Below, piece by piece: positions 21,547 through 29,666 of a DNA stretch of 58,032 nucleotides; position 1 is the first letter of the stretch, and each line of letters starts with the position of its first letter. The notes under the pieces were generated by a model, which did not search any database, was not told the DNA's origin, and saw nothing but the letters and a program-made list of their open reading frames with translations. The DNA comes from a virus: IMG/VR virus record IMGVR_UViG_3300045253_000042, positions 1 through 58,032 of that record; one strand, given 5' to 3'. The position numbers were made by a program, and so were the translations under genes.

Positions 21547-22542
21547 TCAGTACGCGGCCGAGACGGGCGAGAGCAGGGAGAACAGCTGCGGGGAAACGCC
21601 CCCGTTGGTGGCGTCGGTGGCGTTGTCGACGGCCTCCAGGTTCGCGGTGACCTCCAGGTACTTGCCGTTGTCGGCGATCGACACGTTGTCGTAGGCCATC
21701 TGCGAGTGCTGGAACTTCGCATAGTGCACGGCGTCCCCGGCCGGGTTGTTCTGCAGCACCAGCGCCGGCTGGGTGTTCGCCAGGTAGCCGGACATGTCGT
21801 CGACGGGGACCGTGTTGCCCCGGTAGATCGCCAGCAGCGACCCGGTGACGGTTAGCTCGCCGACGAAGATGACGTACGGGGACTGGGTGCCGTTCGCGCC
21901 GAACTCCGCCGACGTGGCCCGCTTCATCGACAGCTTGATGTCGGAGTAGTTGGTGGTGCCCGTCCCACCGATGGTCAGCGTCGTGTTCCAGGCGGGCTGC
22001 GCCAGCTTCGTCGTGGGCGTGTTGCTTGGTGCGGTCACGATCGTCGCCGGCAGGCCCATCCACGACGGGGTGAGCCCCGCCAGGGAGTCCAGCACCTTCG
22101 TCTCGATGTCCAGGCCTGCGAGCTGGCAGCCGGCCATTCGCCAGCACTCGGACCCGTTGAACAGCCAGATCGTCCACGACGTGGGCTGCCCGGCGTTCGC
22201 GTTGTTCAGCAGCGACGTCTTGTGCGTGTACGGGTCGGCGCCGCCGGTGATCGCGTCGGGGCCGCCCAGGATGTTCATCATGTGCGGCATCGCCGAGTCC
22301 AGGTACAGGAACGTCTGGTAATCCAGCGTGTCGTAGCGGACCCCGGCGACCTGCCCATACAGGTTCCCCATCGACCCGCGCAACGCCTGGTCCTTCAGCA
22401 TCGTCTGCTGCGGGGCGTGCTTGGGGGAGACGACCGGCACCCACACAGTCGGTGCGGCGGCCGGGGTGCCGTACGTGGATGCGCCTTCCTTGCCCATGCC
22501 CATCCACTGCAGGCCGGTCGGGAAGATGATCGGGTTCGCCAT
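21547..22542 (-). CDS. Major tail (tube) protein
   Basis: The 331-residue protein lies between connector genes and the chaperones. It starts ANPIIFPTGLQWMGMGKEG and has the beta-rich composition and stretches typical of actinophage tail tube proteins: GTPAAAPTVWVPVVSPKH, VRYDTLDYQTFLYLDSAMPH, SWTIWLFNGSECWRMAG, LSLAIYRG-like core and PALVLQNNPAGDAVHYAKFQ. It would form stacked hexamers around the tape measure. No added Ig domain is clear at the C-terminus. Confidence 0.8.
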   Translation of the reverse strand: MANPIIFPTGLQWMGMGKEGASTYGTPAAAPTVWVPVVSPKHAPQQTMLKDQALRGSMGNLYGQVAGVRYDTLDYQTFLYLDSAMPHMMNILGGPDAITGGADPYTHKTSLLNNANAGQPTSWTIWLFNGSECWRMAGCQLAGLDIETKVLDSLAGLTPSWMGLPATIVTAPSNTPTTKLAQPAWNTTLTIGGTGTTNYSDIKLSMKRATSAEFGANGTQSPYVIFVGELTVTGSLLAIYRGNTVPVDDMSGYLANTQPALVLQNNPAGDAVHYAKFQHSQMAYDNVSIADNGKYLEVTANLEAVDNATDATNGGVSPQLFSLLSPVSAAY

Positions 22543-22545
22543 CGT

Positions 22546-22896
22546 CTACTCCTGGCTCGGCGCGGAAAGGCGTTCGGTGAGTTCGGCGACGGTCCCCGAG
22601 TCGTCCAGGCCACGCTCGCGCGCGAGTTCCTGCAGCTCGGGCTTGCGCTTGGGCAGCTCCGCCGGTCCGGCGAGGGCCGCGGCGGTTCCCGGGTCGGCGG
22701 GGTCGAGCTCGAAGTGCACGAGCAGCAGGTCGGTGCGCAGCAGGTCGCCGGGCTCGAGGATGACCGTGTGGTCCAACGGTTCGCCGTCCGGGCCGGTCAG
22801 GGGGGCGCCGCCGCGTTCCACGGTGGTGTCGGGGCCGTGCGTGAGGTCGGCGAAGATGCGCGGCTCGAGGCCGGTGAACCGGTAGCTGTAGGTCAT
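22546..22896 (-). CDS. Small head-tail region protein with SAP/HeH-like C-terminus, 116 aa
   Basis: The ATG at 22896 (MTYSYRFTGLEPRIFADLTH) follows the upstream stop closely; the longer frame is a shadow. The N-terminal 80 residues are strand-rich (TVILEPGDLLRTDLLLVHFE). Residues 86-116 (LPKRKPELQELARERGLDDS, then GTVAELTERLS) resemble a SAP or HeH helix-extended-loop-helix motif. The position before the tail tube gene suggests a connector or tail-joining role. Confidence 0.62.
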   Translation of the reverse strand: MTYSYRFTGLEPRIFADLTHGPDTTVERGGAPLTGPDGEPLDHTVILEPGDLLRTDLLLVHFELDPADPGTAAALAGPAELPKRKPELQELARERGLDDSGTVAELTERLSAPSQE

Positions 22897-22898
22897 GG

Positions 22899-23426
22899 TC
22901 AGGCTCCCTGCGGGATCATCTCGACGACGGCGAACTTGACGGCCTGCCACTGGTGCACGGTGCCCTTGTCCTCGAGGGGAAGGTCCGCGTCGATGACGAT
23001 GTCGGGTGAGTTGGTGCGGTCACCCTCGCCGGCCTGCCAGGCGATGCCGCCGGCACCGGTGCCGAGGGTCCGGTCGGCGCGGATCAGGTCGGTGATGTCG
23101 TCGAGGAGAAGGTCCAGCGGGTCCACCCACGCGGCCCGGTCCTGGTCGACGGGCAGCGGGTTCGGGATGAGCCAGCGGTAGACGACGACCAGGGCGGTGT
23201 CCCAGACGGCCATCTTCTGGCCGCCGTGCTCGCCGCCCAGGGCGATGCGGGTCTCGGCCTTGTGCGGCAGGTGCACGTAGGCGATGGCCGCCCAGTTCGC
23301 GTCCCCGTACTCGAAGTCCTGCCCGGGGGCCAGCGTCGGCGCCGCCCGGTACACCTTCACCAGGCCGTTGATGGCCGGCGGGGAGAAGTAGTCGACCAGG
23401 GCGCGCCGCACCGAGGCTCTACTCAT
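22899..23426 (-). CDS. Tail terminator / head-tail connector protein, 175 aa
   Basis: The ATG at 23426 overlaps the TGA of the upstream gene by one base. The protein contains ALVDYFSPPAINGLVKVYRA, ALGGEHGGQKMAVWDTALVV, DPLDLLLDDITDLIRADRTL and ends HQWQAVKFAVVEMIPQGA. This strand/helix order, with the strand pair around ALVVVYRW, fits tail terminator proteins of siphoviruses. The assignment rests on order and size. Confidence 0.62.
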   Translation of the reverse strand: MSRASVRRALVDYFSPPAINGLVKVYRAAPTLAPGQDFEYGDANWAAIAYVHLPHKAETRIALGGEHGGQKMAVWDTALVVVYRWLIPNPLPVDQDRAAWVDPLDLLLDDITDLIRADRTLGTGAGGIAWQAGEGDRTNSPDIVIDADLPLEDKGTVHQWQAVKFAVVEMIPQGA

Positions 23427-24310
23427 CAGCGGACCCGGATGAACGGGTGCAGCAGCTTGGTGGCGATGTCGACGTTCACGTTCCCGCCGGACTCGATCAG
23501 CGCCGTCTTGGTGGGCTGCTGGTCGAATCCGCCCAGGACGATGGCCTGCGAGCCCTCGGTCTTGATGAGGGCGCTGGTGAGCTCGGTGGTGGCTTCCTTC
23601 ACCGCATCGGGTAGCGCCGAGATGGCGGTCCCGGTGGCGTGCGCGAACTGCAGCGGCGCAGTCAGGGGCACCGTGGTCGACCCGAACACGTAGCTGGCGT
23701 CGACGACGACGTCCTCGGTTTCGGCCTTGTCGGGCAGGTTCAACGTCAGGCCTGCGACGATCCCCAGCGGCGACGCCACCGTCACGGCCGCATCGTTCGC
23801 GGCCGCGACATCGGCGAGCAGCGTGTTCGTGTAGCCGTTGACGTACCCGAGGATCAGGTACGCGCGGTCCTGCGGGCCTGGGTCCAGGGTCCAGATCAGG
23901 CCGTTGCTGTTCTGGATCGGGATCTGCACGACCTTGCGCTGGATCCATAGCCCGGTCAGGTCCGTCATCGCCTGCAGGGACGCCGGGGACCAGCCCCACT
24001 GCACGGAGGTGACCGCGATGATCGGGGAGTAGTCGCACGGCACCCACACGGTGCCGTCGCGGCGCACCCGGTACATCCCGACCTGGACGTCAGCGGTGGC
24101 GGCCAGGACCTGCTTGCAGATCACGTTGACCCACCCGGACGCCCGGCCGATCGTCTGCCGCAGCACCGCCGTGTTGTCGCCCCACGACCCGGTCGGGTTC
24201 AGCTTCGACGTCGACACCCCGGTCGGGGCCTGCTCGTACTCGTCGGTCGTGATGTACGGCGTGCGGACGGCGTAGGACGGGACGATGGGGGCGACGGCGG
24301 GGCTGACCAT
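23426..24310 (-). CDS. Head-tail connector (adaptor) protein, 294 aa
   Basis: ATG at 24310. The protein has WGDNTAVLRQTIGRASGWVN and VICKQVLAATADVQVGMYRV near the N-terminus, then PIIAVTSVQWGWSPASLQ and a C-terminal helix TELTSALIKTEGSQAIVLGG. Proteins of this kind follow the capsid genes in actinophages and serve as head completion or adaptor proteins. The longer frame from 24661 overlaps the neighbouring gene and is rejected. A hairpin precedes it (24347-24392). Confidence 0.6.
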   Translation of the reverse strand: MVSPAVAPIVPSYAVRTPYITTDEYEQAPTGVSTSKLNPTGSWGDNTAVLRQTIGRASGWVNVICKQVLAATADVQVGMYRVRRDGTVWVPCDYSPIIAVTSVQWGWSPASLQAMTDLTGLWIQRKVVQIPIQNSNGLIWTLDPGPQDRAYLILGYVNGYTNTLLADVAAANDAAVTVASPLGIVAGLTLNLPDKAETEDVVVDASYVFGSTTVPLTAPLQFAHATGTAISALPDAVKEATTELTSALIKTEGSQAIVLGGFDQQPTKTALIESGGNVNVDIATKLLHPFIRVR

Positions 24311-24346
24311 GTCCGTGCCTCCCGTCGCGCGCCTGGTGGGGATGTG

Positions 24347-24392
24347 TTCCGGGCCCGGACCCCTCCCCCTTGTGAAGCGGCCGGGCCCGGAA
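24347..24392 (-). terminator. Hairpin between capsid-side and tail-side genes
   Basis: TTCCGGGCCCGG (24347-24358) and CCGGGCCCGGAA (24381-24392) are a perfect 12-base inverted repeat with a 22-base loop, placed four bases after the stop of the lysine/alanine-rich protein gene. It may terminate part of the transcripts or protect the 3' end of the highly expressed capsid message. Confidence 0.6.
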
Positions 24393-24395
24393 CGA

Positions 24396-24794
24396 TCAGG
24401 AGCCCGGCTTGCCCTTCGCGGGCGGTGCCGCGACCGGCTTGGCGGCCTTCTTGGCAGGCTTGCGGGGGGCGGCCTTGCGCGTGGCCGCCTTCTTGGCCGG
24501 GGCCTTGCGCGCTGCAGCCTTGCGGGGCGCCCGGGCGGCTGGCTGGGAGGCGGCGAGCTTGGCGACCGCGTCGTACAGGGACGCCGGGTCGCGGCGGCGC
24601 TCCAGCTCCTCGGCCGTGAGGCGGGCGTGGCGCTCGATCTCGTCCTCCCACGCCTTCGCACCGTTCACGTGGTTGTCGCGCAGGAACACCCCGAACGCCT
24701 CGGGTACCACCACGGCCCCGTCCTTGTCGACCTTGAACACGCCCTCGTCCTCATTGCCGACCGAGGAGGCGTTCTGCAGCGTGTAGACCTTCAT
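24396..24794 (-). CDS. Head region protein with histone-like lysine/alanine tail, 132 aa
   Basis: Residues 1-85 are a normal folded part (MKVYTLQNASSVGNEDEGVF, AVVVPEAFGVFLRDNHVNG, then a helix EDEIERHARLTAEELERR). Residues 88-132 are made of lysine/alanine/proline repeats (RKAPAKKAATRKAAPRKP) like the tail of histone H1 or HupB. The tail should bind DNA non-specifically. It lies between capsid fibre and connector genes, so it could contact DNA at the portal vertex or in the head. A similar tail occurs in the protein at 43662-43946. Confidence 0.72.
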   Translation of the reverse strand: MKVYTLQNASSVGNEDEGVFKVDKDGAVVVPEAFGVFLRDNHVNGAKAWEDEIERHARLTAEELERRRDPASLYDAVAKLAASQPAARAPRKAAARKAPAKKAATRKAAPRKPAKKAAKPVAAPPAKGKPGS

Positions 24795-24814
24795 GTCGTT
24801 TCTCCTTGGGTTGG

Positions 24815-25594
24815 TCAGGACAGCGCGGCCCAGTAGCCGACTGCGAGCGCGCTGATCGCGCCGAGCGACGTGGGCGGGGTGGTGGTCAGGCCGGTGTTCG
24901 CGGACCCGTACTTGCTGGCCGTCGCGGCTAGGCCGGCGTTGACGGCGGCCGTGGTGCCGTGTCGCGCGAACGTGGGCAGCGTCGTGCCGTTGGCGTAGAA
25001 GCCGACGTACACGAACCCGGCCGGGACCTGCACCGGCGCGGCCAGCGCGGAAGCGACCTGCCCGGTGGACTGCCACGCCGTGTGCTGGCTCGCGGACTGC
25101 GCGAGCAGGCCCCCGCCCGGTGCGCCGGCGTACAGCAGGGCGAAGCACTGCCCGGAGGTGAGGCCGGAACCGGCGGCGGTCACGTTCAGCAGCAGGTTGG
25201 AGACGTAGCGGGTCTGACGAACCGGCACCCGCACCAGGTACAGGGTGCCGCCGGCGGCCAGGATCGTGCCCCCGGTCAGGTAGTCCGGGGGGGCGGACCA
25301 TTCGACCAGGCCGAAGTCGGAGGGAGACGGGCCGGTGGTTGCGACGACGGTGTCCAGGTGCGGGGACATGAACACCCCGGCCCCGGTGACCTGCGCGGTC
25401 AGCGACACCTGCGCGCCGTTGGAGTCCTGCAGCGTCACCGACAGGGGCCCGGGCGGCACGTAGTACACCTGCGCGGCGTTCGTGGTCAGCGGCAGCGGCA
25501 CCGGAAGGGTCAGGGCCGCGTCGTAGTACAGGGACTGGTTGGCGGACACGAGAGTCAGGCCGCCGGCATCAGCGGGGATGAAGACCCTGGGCAT
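24815..25594 (-). CDS. Head fibre or capsid decoration protein, 259 aa
   Basis: It directly follows the major capsid gene. The protein begins MPRVFIPADAGGLTLVSANQ and is beta-rich. A first domain (to about residue 80) contains VYYVPPGPLSVTLQDSNGAQ; the rest has YVSNLLLNVTAAGSGLTSGQ and GFVYVGFYANGTTLPTFARH, ending with a pattern seen in phage head fibres or cleaved surface proteins. GGAGC lies before the ATG. A decoration or fibre role is inferred. Confidence 0.62.
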   Translation of the reverse strand: MPRVFIPADAGGLTLVSANQSLYYDAALTLPVPLPLTTNAAQVYYVPPGPLSVTLQDSNGAQVSLTAQVTGAGVFMSPHLDTVVATTGPSPSDFGLVEWSAPPDYLTGGTILAAGGTLYLVRVPVRQTRYVSNLLLNVTAAGSGLTSGQCFALLYAGAPGGGLLAQSASQHTAWQSTGQVASALAAPVQVPAGFVYVGFYANGTTLPTFARHGTTAAVNAGLAATASKYGSANTGLTTTPPTSLGAISALAVGYWAALS

Positions 25595-25619
25595 GATGCG
25601 CTCCGCTCTGCCGTGGGGT

Positions 25620-25650
25620 GGGCGGCCCCGGTATCGAGCCGGGGCCGCCC
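25620..25650 (-). terminator. Hairpin after major capsid gene
   Basis: GGGCGGCCCCGG (25620-25631), a seven-base loop, and CCGGGGCCGCCC (25639-25650) form a perfect 12-base stem about 15 bases after the capsid gene TAG. This is the usual place for a partial terminator or mRNA-stabilising hairpin that raises capsid protein yield over downstream genes. Confidence 0.72.
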
Positions 25651-25665
25651 GCTAACGCATCGCGC

Positions 25666-27141
25666 CTAGGCGATGTTGGTGAGCACACCCATGGCGACGG
25701 GTGCCCGGTTGATGAACGCCTCGAAGGACCGGATCTCGAAGTCCTTGCGGGGGCCACCACCGAGGGTGTCCGCGACACGCGAGGTGCCGTAGTCGAACTG
25801 GGTGACGTCACGCAGGGTCCGGCACTCCAGCACGCTGGAGATGTTGGCCTGCGGGAACGGCACCCGGTCGGTGCGGGCGATGATCGTGCCCGGCGGCAGC
25901 GACGTGTGGACCTCAATCGGGACGGTGATGCCGCCCGCCGGGGTGTTCACGACGTGCCCGACGCGGCCACCTGCGACCGTGTCGACACGGCCGGCCTCAT
26001 CGGTGTTCAGGTACGTCACCGCTGAGGGCTGCGCCAGGATCAGGTCCGCGATCTCCTGCGCCTGCGCCGCGTTCATCATGAGCGCGGTCGGGGAGCACTT
26101 GACCTTGTTCCAGATCGCCAGGAACAGCGCCTTGATCTGCGTGACGGACCCGCCGGACAGGGCTAGGGCCGCCGCGCCGCCGTCGGTGAAGACGGCCGGG
26201 TTGGCGGTCGCGGAGCCGGTCTGCACGAACTGCCCGGCCGTGTTGTAGTCGCCGGTCAGCGACGACAGGAAGCCGTTGAACTGCTGGCCCTGGCCCGATG
26301 CGACACCGGATCCGTTGTCCGCCGCCAGGTTCAGCGTCGGGATGACGGAGTACAGGTCCGGCAGTGCGGACAGCGGCTGGTTCGAGCCCGTCGCGGCCGT
26401 GATCGTCACCGAGGCGGTGGTCGTGGTCGCGTAGTAGAACGAGGTGCCGCCCGAGTTCGAGCTGATGAACCAGTCGTACGCGACCGCGCCCTTCACCGCG
26501 GCGATGGAGCAGGCGATCGAGCCGGTCGAGCCGGTCGTCGTCTGGTCGGTGGAGGCCTTGCCGCGGCTGTTCCCGCCGTAGTAGTAGCCCATGGCGGTGC
26601 GGGCCGCGACCGACACCCGGTACGTGGTGAGCGCCGCGAGGGTGCCACCGGTCGTCGACGGGGTCGCGGTGATCGTGCCGGGCTGGACCAGGTTGTAGCT
26701 CTGGCCGCCGATGAGGGCCCTGTCCTCGGCGATGAGGAAGTCGTTCAGGGTCTGCATCGTCTGCTCGGCGTACGGGTCGAACAGGCCCCGGGCCACGTCG
26801 AAGGCGTCCTGGGTGACCTGACCGGAGCGGGCCAGCGGCACGTACGGTGCCTGGAAGTCCTGCTCGGTGTTGATCATCGGCTTGCCTGCGTAGTCGTACC
26901 CGGCGAACGGGGTCGACTGGCTGGCGGTCGAGTCCATGAACGCGCGCCAGATCGCGAACGGCGAACCGTTCGGCGAGGACTTGCGCGCGACCTTGTCTCG
27001 GAACGGGGTGACCACCGGGATCAGTCGCACGATCCCGGTCAGGTCGTAGGAGTACGCGCCGGTCGACTCGAGCAGGCCCGTGGTCTGGGCCTTGGCGATC
27101 TCGGCGAGCGTCTCCTCGGTGACGTCCTGGAGGACAGTCAT
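25666..27141 (-). CDS. Major capsid protein, HK97-type with Ig/Fn3-like insertion
   Basis: The 491-residue protein starts at ATG 27141 behind GAAAGGGG; the frame from 27165 is less likely. N-terminal part: TVLQDVTEETLAEIAKAQTT, GIVRLIPVVTPFRDKVARKS, and LNDFLIAEDRALIGG, the long-helix region of HK97-fold capsids. Residues about 155-255 look like an inserted Ig or fibronectin-III-like domain (TTYRVSVAARTAMGYYYGG, AVAYDWFISSNSGGTSFYYA). The C-terminal part resumes the shell fold (SPTALMMNAAQAQEIADLIL, VPFPQANISSVLECRTLRD, FEIRSFEAFINRAP). No N-terminal delta domain is apparent; a separate scaffold is encoded next door. Confidence 0.88.
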   Translation of the reverse strand: MTVLQDVTEETLAEIAKAQTTGLLESTGAYSYDLTGIVRLIPVVTPFRDKVARKSSPNGSPFAIWRAFMDSTASQSTPFAGYDYAGKPMINTEQDFQAPYVPLARSGQVTQDAFDVARGLFDPYAEQTMQTLNDFLIAEDRALIGGQSYNLVQPGTITATPSTTGGTLAALTTYRVSVAARTAMGYYYGGNSRGKASTDQTTTGSTGSIACSIAAVKGAVAYDWFISSNSGGTSFYYATTTTASVTITAATGSNQPLSALPDLYSVIPTLNLAADNGSGVASGQGQQFNGFLSSLTGDYNTAGQFVQTGSATANPAVFTDGGAAALALSGGSVTQIKALFLAIWNKVKCSPTALMMNAAQAQEIADLILAQPSAVTYLNTDEAGRVDTVAGGRVGHVVNTPAGGITVPIEVHTSLPPGTIIARTDRVPFPQANISSVLECRTLRDVTQFDYGTSRVADTLGGGPRKDFEIRSFEAFINRAPVAMGVLTNIA

Positions 27142-27205
27142 GGAGGTGGTGCCCCTTTCAGGCATGCGTCAGGGCCCGCGCTCGGCGGGGTGACGGAAGG
27201 TCGGG

Positions 27206-29143
27206 TCAGTTGCGGTGCGGCGGGCGGGTGGCGTGCAGCTGGCGCAGCGCCTCAGCGGCTGCGGTCTCCAGCTCCAGGGCCCTAGCCGCCCTCGTGGTGG
27301 CGTCAGGAGCGGACGTCCACTCCTCCTTCGCCACCGTCTCGTGCCGTAGCGCACCGACGTTCTGACCGCGCAGCACGTGGGGCTCCGGCATGGGCCGGTC
27401 CTCGTCGCCCCGCACGCGCTCTGCGCCTCTGGTCAGGACCTTGGACGGTGCTGGTGCCTCCAGGTCGGCGATCCGGTCCTCCAGCGCCTTCACGACCTCG
27501 GCGTGCTCGTCGTCTCGCGCCTTCAGGACAGCGGTCACCTGCTCCTCGATCATCTCCTTCAGCACCTCCTGAGCCGTCTTGGCGACCGGCTCCTCGGCGG
27601 AGGTGGAAGCTGTGGTGGCGGGCGGCGGCGCGGGCTCGGTGGCCGCGGTCGCGTCCGTGGGGGTGCCGACATCCTCCGGCTCGGCCGGGGTGTCGTCAGG
27701 GGCGTCGGCCGGGGCGTCCGCGTCGGCACCGGTGGTGCCCATCAGGACCCGCAGGCCGAGCTCGACCAGGGCCGCCTTCTGCTCCGAGCCGGACCCGGTC
27801 AGGGCCTGGCGCTTCAGGTCCGCATCGGACACCTTCGCCAGCGGGTCGTCCGCCCTGGCGACCTCGTCGGGCTCGGGCTCGGGCTCGTCGGCCTTCGCGA
27901 CGGCCGCTGCGACGGCCTCCGCGATCACCGCGGCCTCCTTGGACACGCCCACCGACGCGGACGAGCTGTGCCCGTCGTCGGCGGTGTCGGCCACGGGCTC
28001 GGTGGTGTCCGCGGTGGTCGGCTCGTCGCCTTCCTTCGCCACGTCGTCGACGGCCGGGGCGGCGGGCAGCGACGACAGGACCTGGGAGAGGGAGTCGACG
28101 GCGTCGCGGATCTTGCCCTCGTTCGCGGCGGACAGGACCCGGCCGGCCTTGGCGATCGGCACCAGCTGCTCCAGGACGTCCAGGGCGCCCGGGTCGATGC
28201 CCTCGGCGGCCTTGCCGACGGCCTGGATCTCCTCGGTGCCGGTCTGCGCCTCCAGCTCCTCATCGACGGCGTAGGCGGCCAGGACGCCGATGGCGTAGTC
28301 GAGGGCGCAGGCCGCATCGTTCAGGTCGAAGGAGTTGTCGATGCTGTCGGCGTCGCCGCCGGTGTCGGCCTCGACCATCTCCCGCTGCGCGAGGACCTCC
28401 AGCGCGTTCTTGGTTCGGCCCAGGACCCCGGTCCACTTGCGGGCCGTGGCGGCGTCGACGGACTCCCAGGCGGGTGAGCCGGGCACGTTCTCGTCCCCGA
28501 CGATCCCGTCGGCGGTGCCCTCCGCGAGCGGGGTGGCCAGGTCGACCTCGCCCGGGTCCTCGCTGACCTCGTCGTCGGCCTTCGCCACGTTGGTCGCGCC
28601 GGCGTCAGCCGAGCCGGTGTTGTCGGCGGCCTGCGCGGTGGGCTGGTCTGCGTCGTGGTCAGACAGGGAGCCGACCTGCTCGCTGGCGCCGCCCTCGCTC
28701 GCCTCCGCGCCGTCCGAGGTCGACTCGGCGACTGCGTCCTTGGCGACCTGCTCCACCGTGTCGGTGTCGGGCATATCGGTCTCCTCCTGGGCCTTGGCGA
28801 CGTCGATGCCGAACTTCTTGGCAGCCGCCTTGATCTTGGGCATGGCCTTGTCACCGAACGGGGACTGCGGTGCGCGCGACAGCGCGTTGCGGGTGTGCGC
28901 CTCGTCGTAGATCGCGAAGTGCCGCAGCGACAGCGGCGTGGTCTTGCCGTTGGCCTTCTTGCCGCCCGGCTCGACGTACGCGAAGTCGGAGTCGGGGCGC
29001 TCATCCATCGACGCCGTCGAGGCTTCGGCCTTGGCGATCAGGACCCGGTGCCCGTTCGCGGACTTGCCGACCAGGTCGACGCGCGGCAGGTCGGCGTCGA
29101 CGAGCTCGGTGAAGTCGTCGACCGGGATCGTCGTGTCGCTCAT
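27206..29143 (-). CDS. Scaffold-like capsid assembly protein, 645 aa
   Basis: Residues 1-105 contain VDLVGKSANGHRVLIAKAE and the block HFAIYDEAHTRNALSRAPQS followed by PFGDKAMPKIKAAAKKFGID, a small domain common in actinophage capsid operons. Residues 120-520 are very acidic and low-complexity, with alanine/aspartate/glutamate runs. Residues 530-580 form a coiled coil (EVLKEMIEEQVTAVLK, then HAEVVKALEDRIADLE). The position between protease and capsid gene, high acidity and terminal helix fit a scaffold cleaved on maturation. It is much longer than usual scaffolds (200-350 residues). ATGA overlap with the protease gene. Confidence 0.68.
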   Translation of the reverse strand: MSDTTIPVDDFTELVDADLPRVDLVGKSANGHRVLIAKAEASTASMDERPDSDFAYVEPGGKKANGKTTPLSLRHFAIYDEAHTRNALSRAPQSPFGDKAMPKIKAAAKKFGIDVAKAQEETDMPDTDTVEQVAKDAVAESTSDGAEASEGGASEQVGSLSDHDADQPTAQAADNTGSADAGATNVAKADDEVSEDPGEVDLATPLAEGTADGIVGDENVPGSPAWESVDAATARKWTGVLGRTKNALEVLAQREMVEADTGGDADSIDNSFDLNDAACALDYAIGVLAAYAVDEELEAQTGTEEIQAVGKAAEGIDPGALDVLEQLVPIAKAGRVLSAANEGKIRDAVDSLSQVLSSLPAAPAVDDVAKEGDEPTTADTTEPVADTADDGHSSSASVGVSKEAAVIAEAVAAAVAKADEPEPEPDEVARADDPLAKVSDADLKRQALTGSGSEQKAALVELGLRVLMGTTGADADAPADAPDDTPAEPEDVGTPTDATAATEPAPPPATTASTSAEEPVAKTAQEVLKEMIEEQVTAVLKARDDEHAEVVKALEDRIADLEAPAPSKVLTRGAERVRGDEDRPMPEPHVLRGQNVGALRHETVAKEEWTSAPDATTRAARALELETAAAEALRQLHATRPPHRN

Positions 29144-29664
29144 GTGGTGCTCCTGACCGTGCGCCGCTTGGCCGCGCCCTGCGTGGAGACGCCGGTGACG
29201 CGACCGGTCTTGTACAGGCCCCAGGCGTAGTCATCGCACTGCAGGCCGACCAGCCACGTCCCGGACTTGATGACCACGTCCTCGCCGCCGGTGTTCGTCA
29301 GCGCCCAGTCCGGGCCCCGGTACACGTACGACTCGACGACGACCGCGTGCTCGTCCTCGAGCCCGGGGTTGAAGTAGGAGGCGTGCGCGACCCCGGCGAC
29401 GCCACCGCGGTGCTTGGCGATCAGCCGCCACGCGGCCTGCTCGACCTCGGCCTCGTTCATGAAGTCGCGGGCCCCGTCGACGCCCTTCGCGATCCGGTCC
29501 TGCTTGCCGGGCTCCCACGCGACGCACAGCAGGTAGCGCTGCTCGGCGGTCTCCTTCACGACCTCGACGGGCAGCGGCTCCGGCTCGAGCGCGGACTTGG
29601 CGACCGGCTCGTCGCCGACGAGCTCGTAGTGCCCGGTGGCCGGGTCACGGCGCAGATGGGTCAC
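29140..29664 (-). CDS. XkdF-like prohead maturation protease
   Basis: The 174-residue protein matches the XkdF-like putative phage serine protease family: YLLCVAWEPGKQDRIAKGVD, ARDFMNEAEVEQAAWRLIAK, HASYFNPGLEDEHAVVVESY, then GTWLVGLQCDDYAWGLYKTG and VTGVSTQGAAKRR. It lies between the portal fusion and scaffold genes as expected for a capsid maturation protease. It would trim scaffold or capsid N-terminus within the prohead. Catalytic His and Ser candidates are His95 and Ser163 (my estimate from family pattern). Confidence 0.78.
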   Translation of the reverse strand: MTHLRRDPATGHYELVGDEPVAKSALEPEPLPVEVVKETAEQRYLLCVAWEPGKQDRIAKGVDGARDFMNEAEVEQAAWRLIAKHRGGVAGVAHASYFNPGLEDEHAVVVESYVYRGPDWALTNTGGEDVVIKSGTWLVGLQCDDYAWGLYKTGRVTGVSTQGAAKRRTVRSTT

Positions 29665-29666
29665 GA

